A DNA stretch of 64,000 nt from Pseudomonas sp. 30_B (GTDB taxonomy: Bacteria > Pseudomonadota > Gammaproteobacteria > Pseudomonadales > Pseudomonadaceae): contig NZ_JAFGYY010000010.1 of assembly GCF_017491605.1 (NCBI RefSeq), positions 62,001 through 126,000 on the forward strand, in the 5' to 3' direction. Positions 18,621-29,990 of the stretch are shown here, in pieces. A program made the translations under genes and the position numbers. The notes below the pieces were generated by a model. The model ran no database searches. It worked only from the letters and a program-made list of their open reading frames with translations, and was not told the DNA's origin. Position 1 is the stretch's first letter; each line of letters opens with the position of its first letter.

Positions 18621-20123
18621 ATGCCCTATACCCCAGCCAAGACCTTTCCCTTGATCGCGGCCATCGACCTCGGCTCGAACAGTTTCCACATGGTTTTGGC
18701 GAAGGCCGATCACGGCGAGATACGCATCCTTGAGCGGCTGGGCGAGAAGGTCCAGCTGGCCGCCGGCATCGGCGAAGACCGCATGCTCACCGCCGAATCC
18801 ATGCAGCGCGGCTTCGATTGCCTGAAGCAGTTCGCCCAGTTCATCAGCGGCATGCCGCCGGGCTCGGTACGCGTGGTCGGCACCAACGCCCTGCGCGAGG
18901 CGCGCAACCGCACCGACTTCATCCGCGTCGCCGACCAGATCCTCGGCCACCCCGTGGAAGTCATCTCCGGCCGTGAAGAAGCGCGCCTGATCTACCTGGG
19001 CGTGTCCCACACCCTGCCGGACACCGCCGGTCGCCGCCTGGTCGTGGACATCGGCGGCGGCAGCACCGAGTTCATCATTGGCCAGCGTTTCGAATCGCAA
19101 CTGCGCGAGAGCCTGCAGATGGGCTGCGTGAGCTTCACCCAGCGCTACTTCAAGGACGGCAAGATCACCCCTGCGCGCTACGCCCAGGCCTACACCTCGG
19201 CGCGCCTGGAACTGATGAGCATCGAGAACAGCCTGCGCCGCCTGGGCTGGGACGAGGCGGTGGGCGCCTCCGGCACCATCCGCGCCATCTGCCTGTCGAT
19301 CCAGGCCGGCGGCCACGGCAACGGCGAGATCAACCCCGAGGGCCTGGCCTGGCTCAAGCGCAAGATGTTCAAGGCGGGCGAAGTCGAGAAGCTCGACATC
19401 GACGGCATCAAGCCCGACCGCCGACCGATCTTCCCGGCCGGTCTGGCGATCCTCGAGGCGCTGTTCGACGCCCTCGAACTGAGCCGCATGGACCACTCAG
19501 AAGGCGCCCTGCGCGAAGGCGTGCTCTACGACCTGCTCGGCCGCCATCACCACGAGGACGTCCGCGAACGCACCATCAGCGCGCTCATGGAGCGCTATCA
19601 CGTCGACCCGGAGCAGGCCGCGCGCGTCGAGGCCAAGGCCCTGGCATCCCTGGATCAGGTCGCCGAGGCCTGGGACCTGAACGACGAGGGCCATCGCGAA
19701 CTGCTGATGTGGGCCGCCCGCGTCCACGAACTGGGCCTGGACATCGCCCATTATCATTACCACAAGCACGGCGCCTACCTGCTCGAACACTCGGACCTGG
19801 CCGGCTTCTCCCGCGTCGACCAGCAGACCCTGGCGCTGCTGGTGCGCGGCCATCGCCGCAACATCCCGGCGGACAAGTTCAACGAACTGGGCGACGAAGG
19901 CGACAAGCTGATCCGCCTGTGCATCGTGCTGCGCTTCGCCATCCTCTTCCACCACATCCGTGGCACCCAGGAAATGCCGGCGGTGGCCCTGAAGGCCTCC
20001 GGCAAGTCGCTGGACGTGCGCTTCCCGGACGGCTGGCTGGCGGCCAACCCGCTGACCCAGGCGGACTTCGAGCAGGAAGCCGAGTGGCTCAAGCGCGTGG
20101 GGTATTCGATCAGCGTGAGCTGA
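18621..20123 (+). CDS. ppx: Exopolyphosphatase
   Basis: The 500-residue Ppx/GppA-family enzyme removes terminal phosphate from polyphosphate. The actin-like ATPase motifs [15 protein letters not shown] and [14 protein letters not shown] are clear, and the C-terminal HD-like domain includes [23 protein letters not shown] start at the ATG at 18621; an upstream in-frame TTG at 18573 lacks a good ribosome site, although none is strong at 18621 either. It is convergent with ppk, the polyphosphate-making enzyme, separated by terminators and a REP. Confidence 0.96.
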   Translation: MPYTPAKTFPLIAAIDLGSNSFHMVLAKADHGEIRILERLGEKVQLAAGIGEDRMLTAESMQRGFDCLKQFAQFISGMPPGSVRVVGTNALREARNRTDFIRVADQILGHPVEVISGREEARLIYLGVSHTLPDTAGRRLVVDIGGGSTEFIIGQRFESQLRESLQMGCVSFTQRYFKDGKITPARYAQAYTSARLELMSIENSLRRLGWDEAVGASGTIRAICLSIQAGGHGNGEINPEGLAWLKRKMFKAGEVEKLDIDGIKPDRRPIFPAGLAILEALFDALELSRMDHSEGALREGVLYDLLGRHHHEDVRERTISALMERYHVDPEQAARVEAKALASLDQVAEAWDLNDEGHRELLMWAARVHELGLDIAHYHYHKHGAYLLEHSDLAGFSRVDQQTLALLVRGHRRNIPADKFNELGDEGDKLIRLCIVLRFAILFHHIRGTQEMPAVALKASGKSLDVRFPDGWLAANPLTQADFEQEAEWLKRVGYSISVS

Positions 20124-20140
20124 TCACCCCCAGGCAAGAT

Positions 20141-20174
20141 AGAAGGCCCCGGTGTGCAAGCGCCGGGGCCTTCT
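20141..20174 (+). terminator. Terminator after ppx
   Basis: The stem AGAAGGCCCCGG / CCGGGGCCTTCT has a loop of about 10 nt and ends in GGTTT. Confidence 0.75.
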
Positions 20175-20213
20175 GGTTTCCGGAGGTGTGCGGCGCCCAA
20201 CGCATACTGGAAC

Positions 20214-20284
20214 CTGTAGGAGCGAGCTTGCTCGCGAACGATCCCCGCAGCGGGGCATGGGTTCGCGAGCAAGCTCGCGCCTAC
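20214..20284. repeat. REP doublet between ppx and ppk
   Basis: GTAGGAGCGAGCTTGCTCGC, CCCCGCAGCGGGG and the inverted TTCGCGAGCAAGCTCGC occur in the convergent gap, the same layout as at 13590 and 58305. Confidence 0.85.
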
Positions 20285-20306
20285 GAAAAGCACCCCTGAT
20301 GCGCAC

Positions 20307-20340
20307 ATAAAAAAGCCCCGCCGCGAACGGCAGGGCTTTC
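20307..20340 (-). terminator. Terminator after ppk
   Basis: On the minus strand, GAAAGCCCTGCCGTTCGCGG is followed by CGGGGCTTTTTTAT, a stem with a T run 19 bp after the ppk stop. Confidence 0.85.
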
Positions 20341-20358
20341 CATTACGCAGACGGCAGA

Positions 20359-22551
20359 TCAGCGCGAGCTGATCACCGGCGTGCACAGGCGCTCCAGCAG
20401 GATCGCCTGGGAGTTGCGGGCGTTCTGGTTGCCGCTGGGGCTCTGGCGCACGTAGCTGCCGTCGGCCTGCAGCACCCAGGCCTGGGTGTTGTCGGCCAGG
20501 TACGACTCCAGCTCCTTCTTCACCCGCTGCACCAGCTTCTTGCCTTCCACCGGGAAGCAGGTCTCCACGCGCATATCGAGGTTGCGCTCCATCCAGTCGG
20601 CACTGGAGAGATAGAGCTTCTCGTCGCCGCCGTTGAGGAAGTAGTAGATCCGGCTGTGCTCGAGGAAGCGACCAATGATCGAGCGTACCTGGATATTGTG
20701 CGAAACCCCCGGCACCCCCGGGCGCAGGCAGCACATGCCACGCACCACCAGGTCGATCTTCACGCCGGCCTGGCTGGCCTTGTACAGCGCGCGGATGACC
20801 TTCGGGTCGGTCAGCGAGTTGACCTTGGCCATGATGTGCGCCGGTTTGCCTTCGGCGGCCTGGGCGGCCTCGCGGTTGATCATCTCCAGCAGGTTCTTCT
20901 TCAGGGTGAAGGGCGCGTGCAGGAGCTTCTTCATGCGCAGGGTCTTGCCCATGCCGATCAGCTGGTTGAACAGCTTGTGCAGGTCCTCGCAGAGCGCCAC
21001 GTCGGCGGTCAGCAGGCTGTAGTCGGTGTACAGGCGGGCGTTGCCGGCGTGGTAGTTGCCGGTGCCCAGGTGCGCGTAGCGGCGCAGTTCGCCGTCTTCG
21101 CGACGCAGGATCAGCATCATCTTGGCGTGGGTCTTGAAGCCCACCACGCCATAGATCACCACGGCGCCGGCCTGCTGCAGGCGGCTGGCCAGCTGCAGGT
21201 TGGATTCTTCATCGAAGCGCGCCCGCAGCTCGATCACCACGGTCACTTCCTTGCCGTTGCGCGCGGCTTCCACCAGCGCGTCGACGATCTCGGAGTTGGC
21301 CCCGGAGCGGTACAGCGTCTGCTTGATCGCCAGCACGCTGGGGTCCTTGGCGGCCTGGCGCAGCAGGTCGATCACCGGGGTGAAGGACTCGAACGGGTGC
21401 ATCAGCAGCACGTCGAGCTTGCCCAGGACGTTGAACAGGTTTTCCTTCTTCTGCAGCAGCTTGGGGATCGCCGGGGTGAACGGCGGGTACTGCAGCTCCG
21501 GGTGGCTGGCGAGGCCGGTGACGCTGAACAGGCGGGTCAGGTTGACCGGGCCGCTCACGCGGTACAGCTCGGTCTCGGACAGACCGAACTGCTTGAGCAG
21601 GTAATTCGACAGGTGCGTCGGGCAGGTGTCCACCACCTCCAGGCGCACGGCGTCGCCATAGCGGCGCGAGAAGAGTTCACCGCGCAGCGCGCGGGCCAGG
21701 TCCTCGACGTCCTCGGCGTCCACCGAAAGGTCGGCGTTACGGGTCAGGCGGAACTGGTAGCAGCCCTTCACCTTCATGCCGTGGAACAGGTCGTCGGCGT
21801 GGGCGTGGATCATCGACGAGAGGAACACGTAGTTGTCGCCGGCTCCGGCGACCTCTTCCGGCAGGCGGATGATCCGTGGCAGCGAGCGCGGCGCCGGGAT
21901 GATCGCAAGGCCCGAGTCGCGGCCGAAGGCGTCCAGGCCCTCGAGCTCGACCATGAAGTTCAGGCTCTTGTTCACCAGCAGCGGGAACGGATGGGTCGGA
22001 TCGAGGCCGATCGGGGTGACGATGGGTGCGATCTCGTCGCGGAAGAAGCGGCGGACCCAGGCCTTGATCTTCGGCGTCCAGTAGCGGCGGCGGATGAAGC
22101 GGATGTCGTGCTTGGCCAGCTCCGGCAACAGGATGTCGTTGAGGATGCTGTACTGGCGGGCGACCTGCTCGTGCACCTGCTCGCTGATGCGCGCCAACGC
22201 CTGATGCGGCAGCAGGCCGTCGGCGCCGGCCTGTTCGCGGGCGAAGGTGATCTGCTTCTTCAGGCCGGCAACGCGGATCTCGAAGAACTCGTCGAGGTTG
22301 CTGGAGAAGATCAGCAGGAACTTCAGGCGTTCCAGCAACGGGTAGGACTCATCCAGCGCCTGCTCCAGCACGCGGATGTTGAACTGCAGCTGCGAGAGCT
22401 CGCGATGAATGTAGAGGGCACTGTCGTCCACGTTGACCGCAGGAGCGGTCACCTCCGGCGGCGGAGGCGTCGCCTCGGTGGTCTCCGCCACGGCGATCTC
22501 GGTGATGTCAGCGTCGATAACTTCGGTTTCGCTAAGGCCTTCGGTATTCAT
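20359..22551 (-). CDS. ppk: Polyphosphate kinase 1
   Basis: The 730-residue inner-membrane-associated kinase makes polyphosphate from ATP. An acidic, Pro/Glu-rich N-terminal extension of about 40 residues precedes the conserved core, which starts [21 protein letters not shown]. The phospholipase-D-like half shows the catalytic histidine region [12 protein letters not shown] and the later [18 protein letters not shown]. It ends 21 bp before the start of nothing else on that strand; hemB lies 21 bp upstream, so hemB and ppk may be co-transcribed. The extension is common in Pseudomonas. Confidence 0.97.
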   Translation of the reverse strand: MNTEGLSETEVIDADITEIAVAETTEATPPPPEVTAPAVNVDDSALYIHRELSQLQFNIRVLEQALDESYPLLERLKFLLIFSSNLDEFFEIRVAGLKKQITFAREQAGADGLLPHQALARISEQVHEQVARQYSILNDILLPELAKHDIRFIRRRYWTPKIKAWVRRFFRDEIAPIVTPIGLDPTHPFPLLVNKSLNFMVELEGLDAFGRDSGLAIIPAPRSLPRIIRLPEEVAGAGDNYVFLSSMIHAHADDLFHGMKVKGCYQFRLTRNADLSVDAEDVEDLARALRGELFSRRYGDAVRLEVVDTCPTHLSNYLLKQFGLSETELYRVSGPVNLTRLFSVTGLASHPELQYPPFTPAIPKLLQKKENLFNVLGKLDVLLMHPFESFTPVIDLLRQAAKDPSVLAIKQTLYRSGANSEIVDALVEAARNGKEVTVVIELRARFDEESNLQLASRLQQAGAVVIYGVVGFKTHAKMMLILRREDGELRRYAHLGTGNYHAGNARLYTDYSLLTADVALCEDLHKLFNQLIGMGKTLRMKKLLHAPFTLKKNLLEMINREAAQAAEGKPAHIMAKVNSLTDPKVIRALYKASQAGVKIDLVVRGMCCLRPGVPGVSHNIQVRSIIGRFLEHSRIYYFLNGGDEKLYLSSADWMERNLDMRVETCFPVEGKKLVQRVKKELESYLADNTQAWVLQADGSYVRQSPSGNQNARNSQAILLERLCTPVISSR

Positions 22552-22572
22552 CGCAAGTCTCGTCGGCGGGGG

Positions 22573-23640
<1,068 letters not shown>

Positions 23641-23822
23641 TTATGACCGATTGGTAACAAGCGGTAACAGTGACCCTTGGTCGCGGCATCCCGCCGCACC
23701 GGACGAGCGGCGGCTGGCGGCTGCGGGGAGTTGCCCCAGGTCAGGGGTGACGACTGGCACGCCTTCCCCCGGAGCGACAACCGGGTTAGGCTTCGCGTTC
23801 ATTTCGCTGCGTTGCCTCGATA

Positions 23823-24380
23823 ATGCTCCAACAATTCCTGCAGGATTTCGGCTACATCGCCCTGTTCCTCGGCACCTTCTTCGAGGGCGAGACCATTCTG
23901 GTTCTGGCCGGGTTCCTGGCATTTCGCGGCTATATGCAGCTCGAATACGTGATCGCCGTAGCCTTCCTGGGCAGCTACGCCGGCGACCAGCTGTGGTACT
24001 TCCTCGGCCGTCGCCATGGCCGCAAGCTGCTCGCGCGCAAGCCGCGCTGGCAGCAGATGGGCGACAAGGCGCTGGAGCATGTGCGCCGTCGCCCGGACGT
24101 CTGGGTCCTGAGCTTCCGCTTCGTCTACGGTCTGCGTACCGTGATGCCGGTGGCCATCGGCCTGTCGGGCTATCCGCCGGGACGCTACCTGCTGCTCAAC
24201 GGCATCGGCGCCATCGTCTGGGCCACCGTGCTGGGCTCGGCGGCCTACTACTTTGGCAGCGTGCTCGAGGGCGTGCTGGGCAACATCAAGAAGTACGAGC
24301 TGATGGTGCTCGGCGGCCTGATCGTCATTGGCCTGCTGCTCTGGCTGCACCGCCGCTTCAGGAACGCCAGCAAGACCTGA
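23823..24380 (+). CDS. DedA-family membrane protein
   Basis: The protein has 185 residues with several membrane helices. The family features are EGETILVLAGFLA at the re-entrant region, FLGSYAGDQLWYFLGRRHG, and FRFVYGLRTVMPVAIGLSGYP with the conserved arginines. DedA proteins act as lipid or undecaprenyl-phosphate flippases or affect membrane potential. The exact substrate of this subgroup is not known to me. It ends 4 bp before the convergent hydroxylase gene. Confidence 0.9.
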   Translation: MLQQFLQDFGYIALFLGTFFEGETILVLAGFLAFRGYMQLEYVIAVAFLGSYAGDQLWYFLGRRHGRKLLARKPRWQQMGDKALEHVRRRPDVWVLSFRFVYGLRTVMPVAIGLSGYPPGRYLLLNGIGAIVWATVLGSAAYYFGSVLEGVLGNIKKYELMVLGGLIVIGLLLWLHRRFRNASKT

Positions 24381-24384
24381 GCCC

Positions 24385-25623
24385 TCAGACGGCCTGGGGC
24401 AGCCTCTCGGTGCGCCGCAGGCCCAGCAGTCCGATCAGGCTCGCCAGCGTGTAGACCGCCAGCGCCCAAGGCGCCCACTGCGGCAATTCGATCCCGCCCC
24501 ACAGCACCAATGCCGCCAGCACCGGGACGTTGAGCGCCAGGCGCAGCACTTCCAGCTTCAGTGCCCAGGCGCGGTTTTCCAGCCAGGCGCCAATGGCGTA
24601 CAGCCCGAACGCCATCCAGGCCAGGCCAACCGCCAGCGGCAGCACCTGCCAGCCCTCCCCCACGCCCAGCAGCCAGGTGCCGGCCACCACGTACGTCGCG
24701 AACTGCACGCCGGCATACCCCTTTCGACCGCGCGTCAGCGGCACCTCGAACTTGCGGAAGGCGGCCAGGTCCGGCTTGACCATGGGATAGCGCCGGGCGA
24801 CATCCTCCGGACGCCAGCCGGTGCGCATGAACCAGATACGCAGCTTGTCCCGGACGCTGCCGGCACGGCGTGCATCGTTCCACAAATGCGCATAGACCTG
24901 CAGGTTGGCCCACAGCGGGTTCCAGCTCGCCAGCGGCACCGTCACGCCAAACACCACCGGCTCCTCGTCCAGTTCCTCCTGGAAGGTGCCGAACAGGCGG
25001 TCCCAGACGATGAACACGCCACCGTAGTTGCGATCCATGTACACCGGGTTCTGCGCGTGGTGCACGCGGTGGTTGGACGGCGTGATGAAGACCCACTCGA
25101 GCACGCCGAGCTTGGGGATGTGCCGGGTGTGCACCCAGAACTGGTACAGCAGGTTCAGCGCACCGACGGTGAGGAACACCAGCGGCGGCACGCCGGCGAC
25201 GGCCATCGGCAGGTAGAAGATCCAGCCGAAGAGGAAGCCGGTGCTGGTCTGCCGCAGCGCGGTGGAGAGGTTGTAGTCCTCGCTCTGATGATGCACCGAA
25301 TGCGCGGCCCAGAGCACGTTGCGCTCGTGGCCCAGGCGGTGGTTCCAGTAGTAGCAGAAGTCGTAGAAGACGAAGGCGAACACCCAAACCCAGAGGCTCT
25401 GCGCCGACAGTTCGAACAGCGCCAGGTGCTGCCAGGCAAGGGTGTAGGTGACCAGCGCCAGGCCCTTGGTCAGCAGTCCGCTGGTGGTGGACAGCACCCC
25501 GGCACTGAGGCTGTTCAGCGCATCGCTCAGGCGATAGGTGCTGATGCCCCGCCAGCGGTCCGCGAGCAACTCGATCGCGATCAGGAGGAAAAAGAAGGGT
25601 ACGGCGAAGAGGATGTAGTTCAT
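24385..25623 (-). CDS. Fatty acid hydroxylase / sterol desaturase family membrane protein
   Basis: The 412-residue integral membrane di-iron enzyme carries the histidine boxes HRLGHE, HSVHH and NHRVHH, which bind the iron pair, between hydrophobic helices. The C-terminal third holds more helices. The substrate is unknown; bacterial members hydroxylate lipids or carotenoids, and an ether-lipid (alkylglycerol monooxygenase-like) role is possible from length and layout. It ends almost end-to-end with dedA. Divergent elbB is 154 bp away. Confidence 0.88.
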   Translation of the reverse strand: MNYILFAVPFFFLLIAIELLADRWRGISTYRLSDALNSLSAGVLSTTSGLLTKGLALVTYTLAWQHLALFELSAQSLWVWVFAFVFYDFCYYWNHRLGHERNVLWAAHSVHHQSEDYNLSTALRQTSTGFLFGWIFYLPMAVAGVPPLVFLTVGALNLLYQFWVHTRHIPKLGVLEWVFITPSNHRVHHAQNPVYMDRNYGGVFIVWDRLFGTFQEELDEEPVVFGVTVPLASWNPLWANLQVYAHLWNDARRAGSVRDKLRIWFMRTGWRPEDVARRYPMVKPDLAAFRKFEVPLTRGRKGYAGVQFATYVVAGTWLLGVGEGWQVLPLAVGLAWMAFGLYAIGAWLENRAWALKLEVLRLALNVPVLAALVLWGGIELPQWAPWALAVYTLASLIGLLGLRRTERLPQAV

Positions 25624-25777
25624 GGCTCGGCCGAGTCGTTATGCTTATGGGAAGGCCTCAGGGCCGACGCGCCCTGATGATTGATCCTAGCCCCTTGCCC
25701 ATCGCCGGCCCCGACCGCCGGTGACAACCCGGGCGGCATATCGCGACACGCCCGGCATTCCCGAACAGGAGCAGTCC

Positions 25778-26431
25778 ATGCAAAAGAAAGTTGCCGTCAT
25801 CCTCTCCGGCTGTGGCGTCTACGACGGCGCTGAAATCCACGAAAGCGTGATCACCCTGCTGCGCCTGTCCCAGCGCGGCGCCAAGGTGCAGTGCTTCGCC
25901 CCGAACATCGCCCAGCACCACGTGCTGAACCACCTGACCGGCGAGGAAATGGCCGAGAGCCGCAACGTGCTGGTCGAATCCGCGCGTATTGCCCGTGGCG
26001 AGGTGAAGGACGTTCGCGAAGCCAGGGTCGAGGACTTCGACGCACTGCTGGTCCCCGGCGGTTTCGGCGCCGCGAAGAACCTCAGCGACTTCGCCTTCAA
26101 GGGTGACCAGTGCGAAGTGCAGCCGGACGTGCTGGCCCTGGCCAAGGCCTTCGCCGCGGCGAAGAAGCCGGTCGGCCTGATCTGCATCGCCCCGGCCATG
26201 GCCGCGCGCATCTACGGCGCCGGCGTGGAATGCACCATCGGCACCGACGAAGGCACCGCTCAGGCGCTGACCAGGATGGGCGCCAAGCACATCGATTGCA
26301 GCGTGGAAGAGATCGTCGAAGACAAGGCCCACAAGCTGGTCACCACCCCCGCCTACATGCTCGCGCAATCCATCGCCGAGGCCGCCAGCGGCATCAACAA
26401 GGCGGTCGACCGGGTGCTGGAGCTGGCCTGA
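25778..26431 (+). CDS. elbB: ElbB-type glyoxalase of the DJ-1/PfpI superfamily
   Basis: The 217-residue protein starts KKVAVILSGCGVYDGAEIHE. The superfamily nucleophile elbow reads LICIAPAMAARI, with Cys at the expected position after the VGL strand, and VPGGFGAAKNLSDFAFKG is family-typical. E. coli ElbB has glyoxalase activity and was linked to isoprenoid synthesis; the physiological role is unsettled. The ATG at 25778 follows AACAGGAGC. The gene ends at a REP and a bidirectional terminator. Confidence 0.93.
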   Translation: MQKKVAVILSGCGVYDGAEIHESVITLLRLSQRGAKVQCFAPNIAQHHVLNHLTGEEMAESRNVLVESARIARGEVKDVREARVEDFDALLVPGGFGAAKNLSDFAFKGDQCEVQPDVLALAKAFAAAKKPVGLICIAPAMAARIYGAGVECTIGTDEGTAQALTRMGAKHIDCSVEEIVEDKAHKLVTTPAYMLAQSIAEAASGINKAVDRVLELA

Positions 26432-26451
26432 GCCTGATGGGCCGTTGACCT

Positions 26452-26524
26452 CGCAGGAGCGGACTCCGTCCGCGATGGTTTCCGGCGCGTTGCGGACCTA
26501 TCGCGGACGAAGTCCGCTCCTACG
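26452..26524. repeat. REP doublet after elbB
   Basis: AGGAGCGGACTCCGTCCGCG and its inverted partner CGCGGACGAAGTCCGCTCCT form the pair. This is the GGACTCCGTCC subtype also seen at 3835 and 57342. Confidence 0.8.
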
Positions 26525-26536
26525 CTCAGCCTTGAA

Positions 26537-26567
26537 TGAAAACGCCCGGCAATGCCGGGCGTTTTTT
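26537..26567. terminator. Bidirectional terminator between elbB and yaiI
   Basis: The stem AAAACGCCCGGC / GCCGGGCGTTTTTT has the loop AAT and serves two convergent genes. Confidence 0.88.
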
Positions 26568-27037
26568 CATGGCTTGCGGGCATCCGCCTCGCGCATCAAC
26601 CGCGTCAGCAGCCGGTCCAGCCCATTGGCGAACGCCTGCCGGTCCTTGTCGCCGTAGGGCGCCTGCCCGCCTCCCACCTGCCCCTGCTCGCGCAGGTCGG
26701 TGAACAGGTTGCGCACGGCCAGGCGCTCACCCATGTTCTTCTCGTCAAACTCGCGGCCACGCGGGTCGAGGGCATCGACGCCCTTCTTCACCAGCCGGTC
26801 GGCCAGCGGCACGTCGCTGCAGATCACCAGGTCGCCGGGTTCGGCCTGCTCCACCAGGTAGTCGTCGGCGGCGTCCATCCCGCTGGGCACCACCACCAGG
26901 CTGACGCAGGCGAACGGCGGCTTGGCCACGGGCTGGCCGGCGACCATCACCACCTCCAGCTTGCGCTTCAAGGCGAACTTCGCCACCAGCTCCTTGGCCG
27001 CCCGAGGGCAGGCGTCGGCGTCGATCCAGATACGCAT
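26567..27037 (-). CDS. YaiI/YqxD family protein (UPF0178)
   Basis: The 156-residue protein begins MRIWIDADACPRAAKEL, the PIN-like acidic signature of this family, and has DLVICSDVPLADRLVKKG and NMGERLAVRNLF. The fold suggests a nuclease-like protein, but no activity is established that I know of. The ATG at 27037 is used because the signature begins there and GGAAGG lies upstream. Confidence 0.9.
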   Translation of the reverse strand: MRIWIDADACPRAAKELVAKFALKRKLEVVMVAGQPVAKPPFACVSLVVVPSGMDAADDYLVEQAEPGDLVICSDVPLADRLVKKGVDALDPRGREFDEKNMGERLAVRNLFTDLREQGQVGGGQAPYGDKDRQAFANGLDRLLTRLMREADARKP

Positions 27038-27110
27038 CAGGGAAAACCTTCCTTCGAAAAGCACAACGGCCAGTATCGCACTGGCCGTTGTGAACCGCGT
27101 GGTTATCGCA

Positions 27111-29012
27111 TCAGGAGGAGACGATGCTCTCCGCCTTGCGGCGCTCGCTGAGGTAGCTGCGGCCGTAGAGCACGACCACCGCCAGCAGCGCCAAGGCCTG
27201 GGCCGACAGCGAATAGGCGTCGGCCTTGATGCCGAGCCAGTCGAAGTCGAAGAACGGCACCGGGCGGGTGCCGATCACCCCGGCTTCCTGCAGCGCCACC
27301 ACGCCATGGCCGGCGAAGACCACCGACAGCGCGCAGAGCAGCGCGGCGTTGACGGTGAAGAACAGCTTCAGCGGCAGGCGCGCCGAACCGCGCAGGATGA
27401 CGAAGGCGATGGCGATCAGGATCACCACGGCCGTACCCGCGCCGGCGATCACCGCGTTGTGGCCGGCCGGGCCGGCCTGCAGCCAGAGGGTCTCGTAGAA
27501 CAGGATGACCTCGAACAGCTCGCGATACACCGAGAAGAACGCCAGCACGGCAAAACCGAAGCGTCCACCGCCACCGACCAGGCTGCTGCGGATGTAGTCC
27601 TGCCATGCGGCGGCGTGGCGGCGGTCATGCATCCACACGCCGAGCCAGAGCACCATCACGCAGGCGAACAGCGAGGTGAAACCTTCCATCAGCTCACGCT
27701 GGGCGCCGCCGATATCGATCACGTAAGCCGCAACCGCCCAGGTGGCGAAGCCGGCGACGAAGGCCAGGCCCCAACCGACGTGGACGCCACGCACGGCCTT
27801 CTCCTGCCCGGTGTTGCGCAGGAAGGCGAGGATGGCCGCCAGCACCAGGATCGCTTCCACGCCTTCGCGCAGGAGGATCAGCAGGGCCGAGACGAAGCTG
27901 ATGGAGAAGCTCAGCGAATCACCGCTCAGAGCCTTGGCGGCAGCCGCCAGCTTGGCCTTGGCCAGTTCCAGCTGCTGCGCTACCTCAGCCTCCGGCAGGC
28001 CATCACGCAGGGCCTGACGGTAGGCCATCAGCTGCTTCTCGGTGGCCTTGCGCAGGTCGGCGTCGACGTTGTCCAACGAGCTTTCCACCAGCTCGAAGCC
28101 TTCCAGGTAGGCTGCCACGGAGAGGTCGTAGGCCTGGTCGCGGTCGCCGGCGCGGTACACCGCGAAGCTCTTGTCCAGGGTCGCGCTGGTGTAGTCGATC
28201 TGCTGCGCCGGGCCACGGTGTTCCAGCGGCGGGCGGGCGCGCAAGGCGCGGAAGCTCTCGGCCGCAGCCTCGCCATCGCGCTCGGCGACTTCGGCCGGGG
28301 TCTGGGTGGCAAGGGTCGCCAGCGGGTAGGCATGGGCCGGATCGGCCTTGGCCTGGCCGGCACTGAGGCTCGCGACGTAGGTTGCCAGGTCCCAGCGCTG
28401 ACGCTCATCGAGCTGGTCGGCGAAGGCCGGCATGTCGGTGCCGGCGACGCCCAGGCCGATGACGTTGTGCAGGTCGTACAGGCTCAGGTGATCCAGGCGC
28501 GCACGGTCGGTGAGGTTGGCCGGCGGCGGCTCCAGGCCGATGCCCGCCGGGCCGTCGCCCTTGCCGGCGTCGCCGTGGCAGATCGAGCACTGCTGGGCGT
28601 AGATGTCGGCGGCGCGGGACGGATCGGGCGTGATCGCCGGGGTCTGCACCACCTGGTAGAGATCGGCGACGCGCGCCTCCAGGTGACGCGCCTGCTGGGC
28701 GACCTGTGCGCCCGGCTGGCGTTGCTCGATGGCCTGCTTGAGGTCATCGGCCGCCTTTTCCAGGTCGGCGCGCTCAGGGCGGGCCGGCAGGGTCAGGATC
28801 AGCGCGTGGAGGTTGCCGACGAACTCCAGCTGCTCCTTGTATTCGCTGGTATCAACGACCTGGCCGTCAGCAACGGTCGCCGGGTAGTCGGCGGCGAGAT
28901 AACTGAGCAGATGAAGGGCTTGGGACGGGTCGACAACCGTGTCGGCTTGAGCTCCAAGGCTGAAAAGGCCGACCAGCGGCAACAGCCACACGAGAAGTTT
29001 GGAGGGTTGCAT
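27111..29012 (-). CDS. Cytochrome c-FTR1 iron permease fusion
   Basis: The 633-residue protein has a Sec signal (residues 1-23), then a helical periplasmic region. A cytochrome c domain with haem motif C142-S-I-C145-H146 and a likely Met ligand in GTDMPAF follows. Further helices lead to a C-terminal FTR1 membrane domain with the iron motifs REGVE (near residue 386) and RELFE. FTR1 proteins import oxidised iron. The fused cytochrome could oxidise Fe(II), replacing a separate multicopper oxidase (inference). A weak Fur-like AT stretch lies 9 bp upstream (29021-29039), matching about half of the consensus. Confidence 0.9.
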   Translation of the reverse strand: MQPSKLLVWLLPLVGLFSLGAQADTVVDPSQALHLLSYLAADYPATVADGQVVDTSEYKEQLEFVGNLHALILTLPARPERADLEKAADDLKQAIEQRQPGAQVAQQARHLEARVADLYQVVQTPAITPDPSRAADIYAQQCSICHGDAGKGDGPAGIGLEPPPANLTDRARLDHLSLYDLHNVIGLGVAGTDMPAFADQLDERQRWDLATYVASLSAGQAKADPAHAYPLATLATQTPAEVAERDGEAAAESFRALRARPPLEHRGPAQQIDYTSATLDKSFAVYRAGDRDQAYDLSVAAYLEGFELVESSLDNVDADLRKATEKQLMAYRQALRDGLPEAEVAQQLELAKAKLAAAAKALSGDSLSFSISFVSALLILLREGVEAILVLAAILAFLRNTGQEKAVRGVHVGWGLAFVAGFATWAVAAYVIDIGGAQRELMEGFTSLFACVMVLWLGVWMHDRRHAAAWQDYIRSSLVGGGGRFGFAVLAFFSVYRELFEVILFYETLWLQAGPAGHNAVIAGAGTAVVILIAIAFVILRGSARLPLKLFFTVNAALLCALSVVFAGHGVVALQEAGVIGTRPVPFFDFDWLGIKADAYSLSAQALALLAVVVLYGRSYLSERRKAESIVSS

Positions 29013-29140
29013 AACGGAAGCTAAATGAGAATGAATGAGGTTAAATTGTCACCTCAGGTTTCCGTCTATGCAAGGACAATGTCCTGCAAGGCCGCTTCCG
29101 AGGCGTCAGTGACGACGCCGCGGAGGCGGCGCAAAGGCCC

Positions 29141-29770
29141 TCAGGCCGCGGCGCGGCGCACGCTGGCGAGCAGCCCGGCGGCGCCCACGAACAGGGTGGC
29201 GAAGGTACGATTCATCAGCCGCTGCTGGCGCGGCGAGCGCAATGCACGCAGTACACGGGCGGCCAGACCGGTGTAGCCAGCCATGACGATCAGGTCGACG
29301 GTGATCATGGTCGCGCCCATGATCACGTACTGGATCGCCATCGGCCGGTGCGGATCGACGAACTGCGGCAGCACCGCGAGCATGAAGATCACCGCCTTGG
29401 GGTTGCTGGCATTGACCAGGAAGCCACGCAGCACCAGGGAGAGCGGCCGGCCGATGGGGCGTTCCCCTTCCGCAACCATCGCCTGGGGCGGCGAGGTCCA
29501 TTGGCGGTACGCGAGGTAGACCAGGTAGGCCACGCCGAACCATTTGATCGCACTGAAGGCAAGCGCGGAGGCGGACAGCAGTGCGCCGACGCCAGCGGCC
29601 ACCACGGCGATCTGCAGGGCCAGGCCGAACTGCAGGCCCAGCGCGTTCCAGTAACCGCGCGCAAAGCCGTACTGCAGCCCGCAGGACATCGAGGCGATCG
29701 CCCCGGCGCCAGGCGACAGGCTGATCACCCAGCAGGCAATGAAGAAGGCGAACCAGGTACTGGCGAGCAT
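29141..29770 (-). CDS. LysE-family amino-acid/metabolite exporter
   Basis: The 209-residue inner-membrane protein has the family start FFIACWVISLSPGAGAIASMSCGL and the second motif GFLVNASNPKAVIFMLAVLPQFV. About six helices are predicted. LysE/RhtB members export amino acids or homoserine lactones; the substrate cannot be read. GAGG lies 6 nt before the ATG at 29770, which is better than an in-frame GTG at 29782. Confidence 0.9.
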   Translation of the reverse strand: MLASTWFAFFIACWVISLSPGAGAIASMSCGLQYGFARGYWNALGLQFGLALQIAVVAAGVGALLSASALAFSAIKWFGVAYLVYLAYRQWTSPPQAMVAEGERPIGRPLSLVLRGFLVNASNPKAVIFMLAVLPQFVDPHRPMAIQYVIMGATMITVDLIVMAGYTGLAARVLRALRSPRQQRLMNRTFATLFVGAAGLLASVRRAAA

Positions 29771-29889
29771 CTCGAACCTCACGGCGCCCAGGCAGGCGCA
29801 ATAATTTGTTACGGAGGCTCAGTGTGCCCTAGTCGTGTAGCGCCGCCCAGTGTTGCCGACAGACGCATTTCCCATCGCAAGGAGTCGAC

Positions 29890-29938
29890 CTGTAGGAGCG
29901 CGCCATGCGCGCGATCGCGGGCATGGCCCGCTCCTACA
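29890..29938. repeat. REP palindrome near lysE/terC
   Basis: TGTAGGAGCGCGCCATGCGC leads to GGCATGGCCCGCTCCTACA, near-identical to the unit at 3882-3931. Confidence 0.8.
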
Positions 29939-29944
29939 CACAAA

Positions 29945-29974
29945 TAAAAAGCCCGGCGCATGGCCGGGCTTTTC
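29945..29974 (-). terminator. Terminator after the TerC gene
   Basis: The stem AAAAGCCCGGC(C) / GGCCGGGCTTTT is followed on the minus strand by TTTTTATT, 17 bp after the stop. Confidence 0.85.
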
Positions 29975-29990
29975 GATGACGTCGGAGCAA

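Noticed and set aside
29021..29039. Fur box before the FTR1 gene
   Set aside because: Only about 10 of 19 positions fit the consensus, and the site lies 9 bp from the ATG; too weak to list as a feature.
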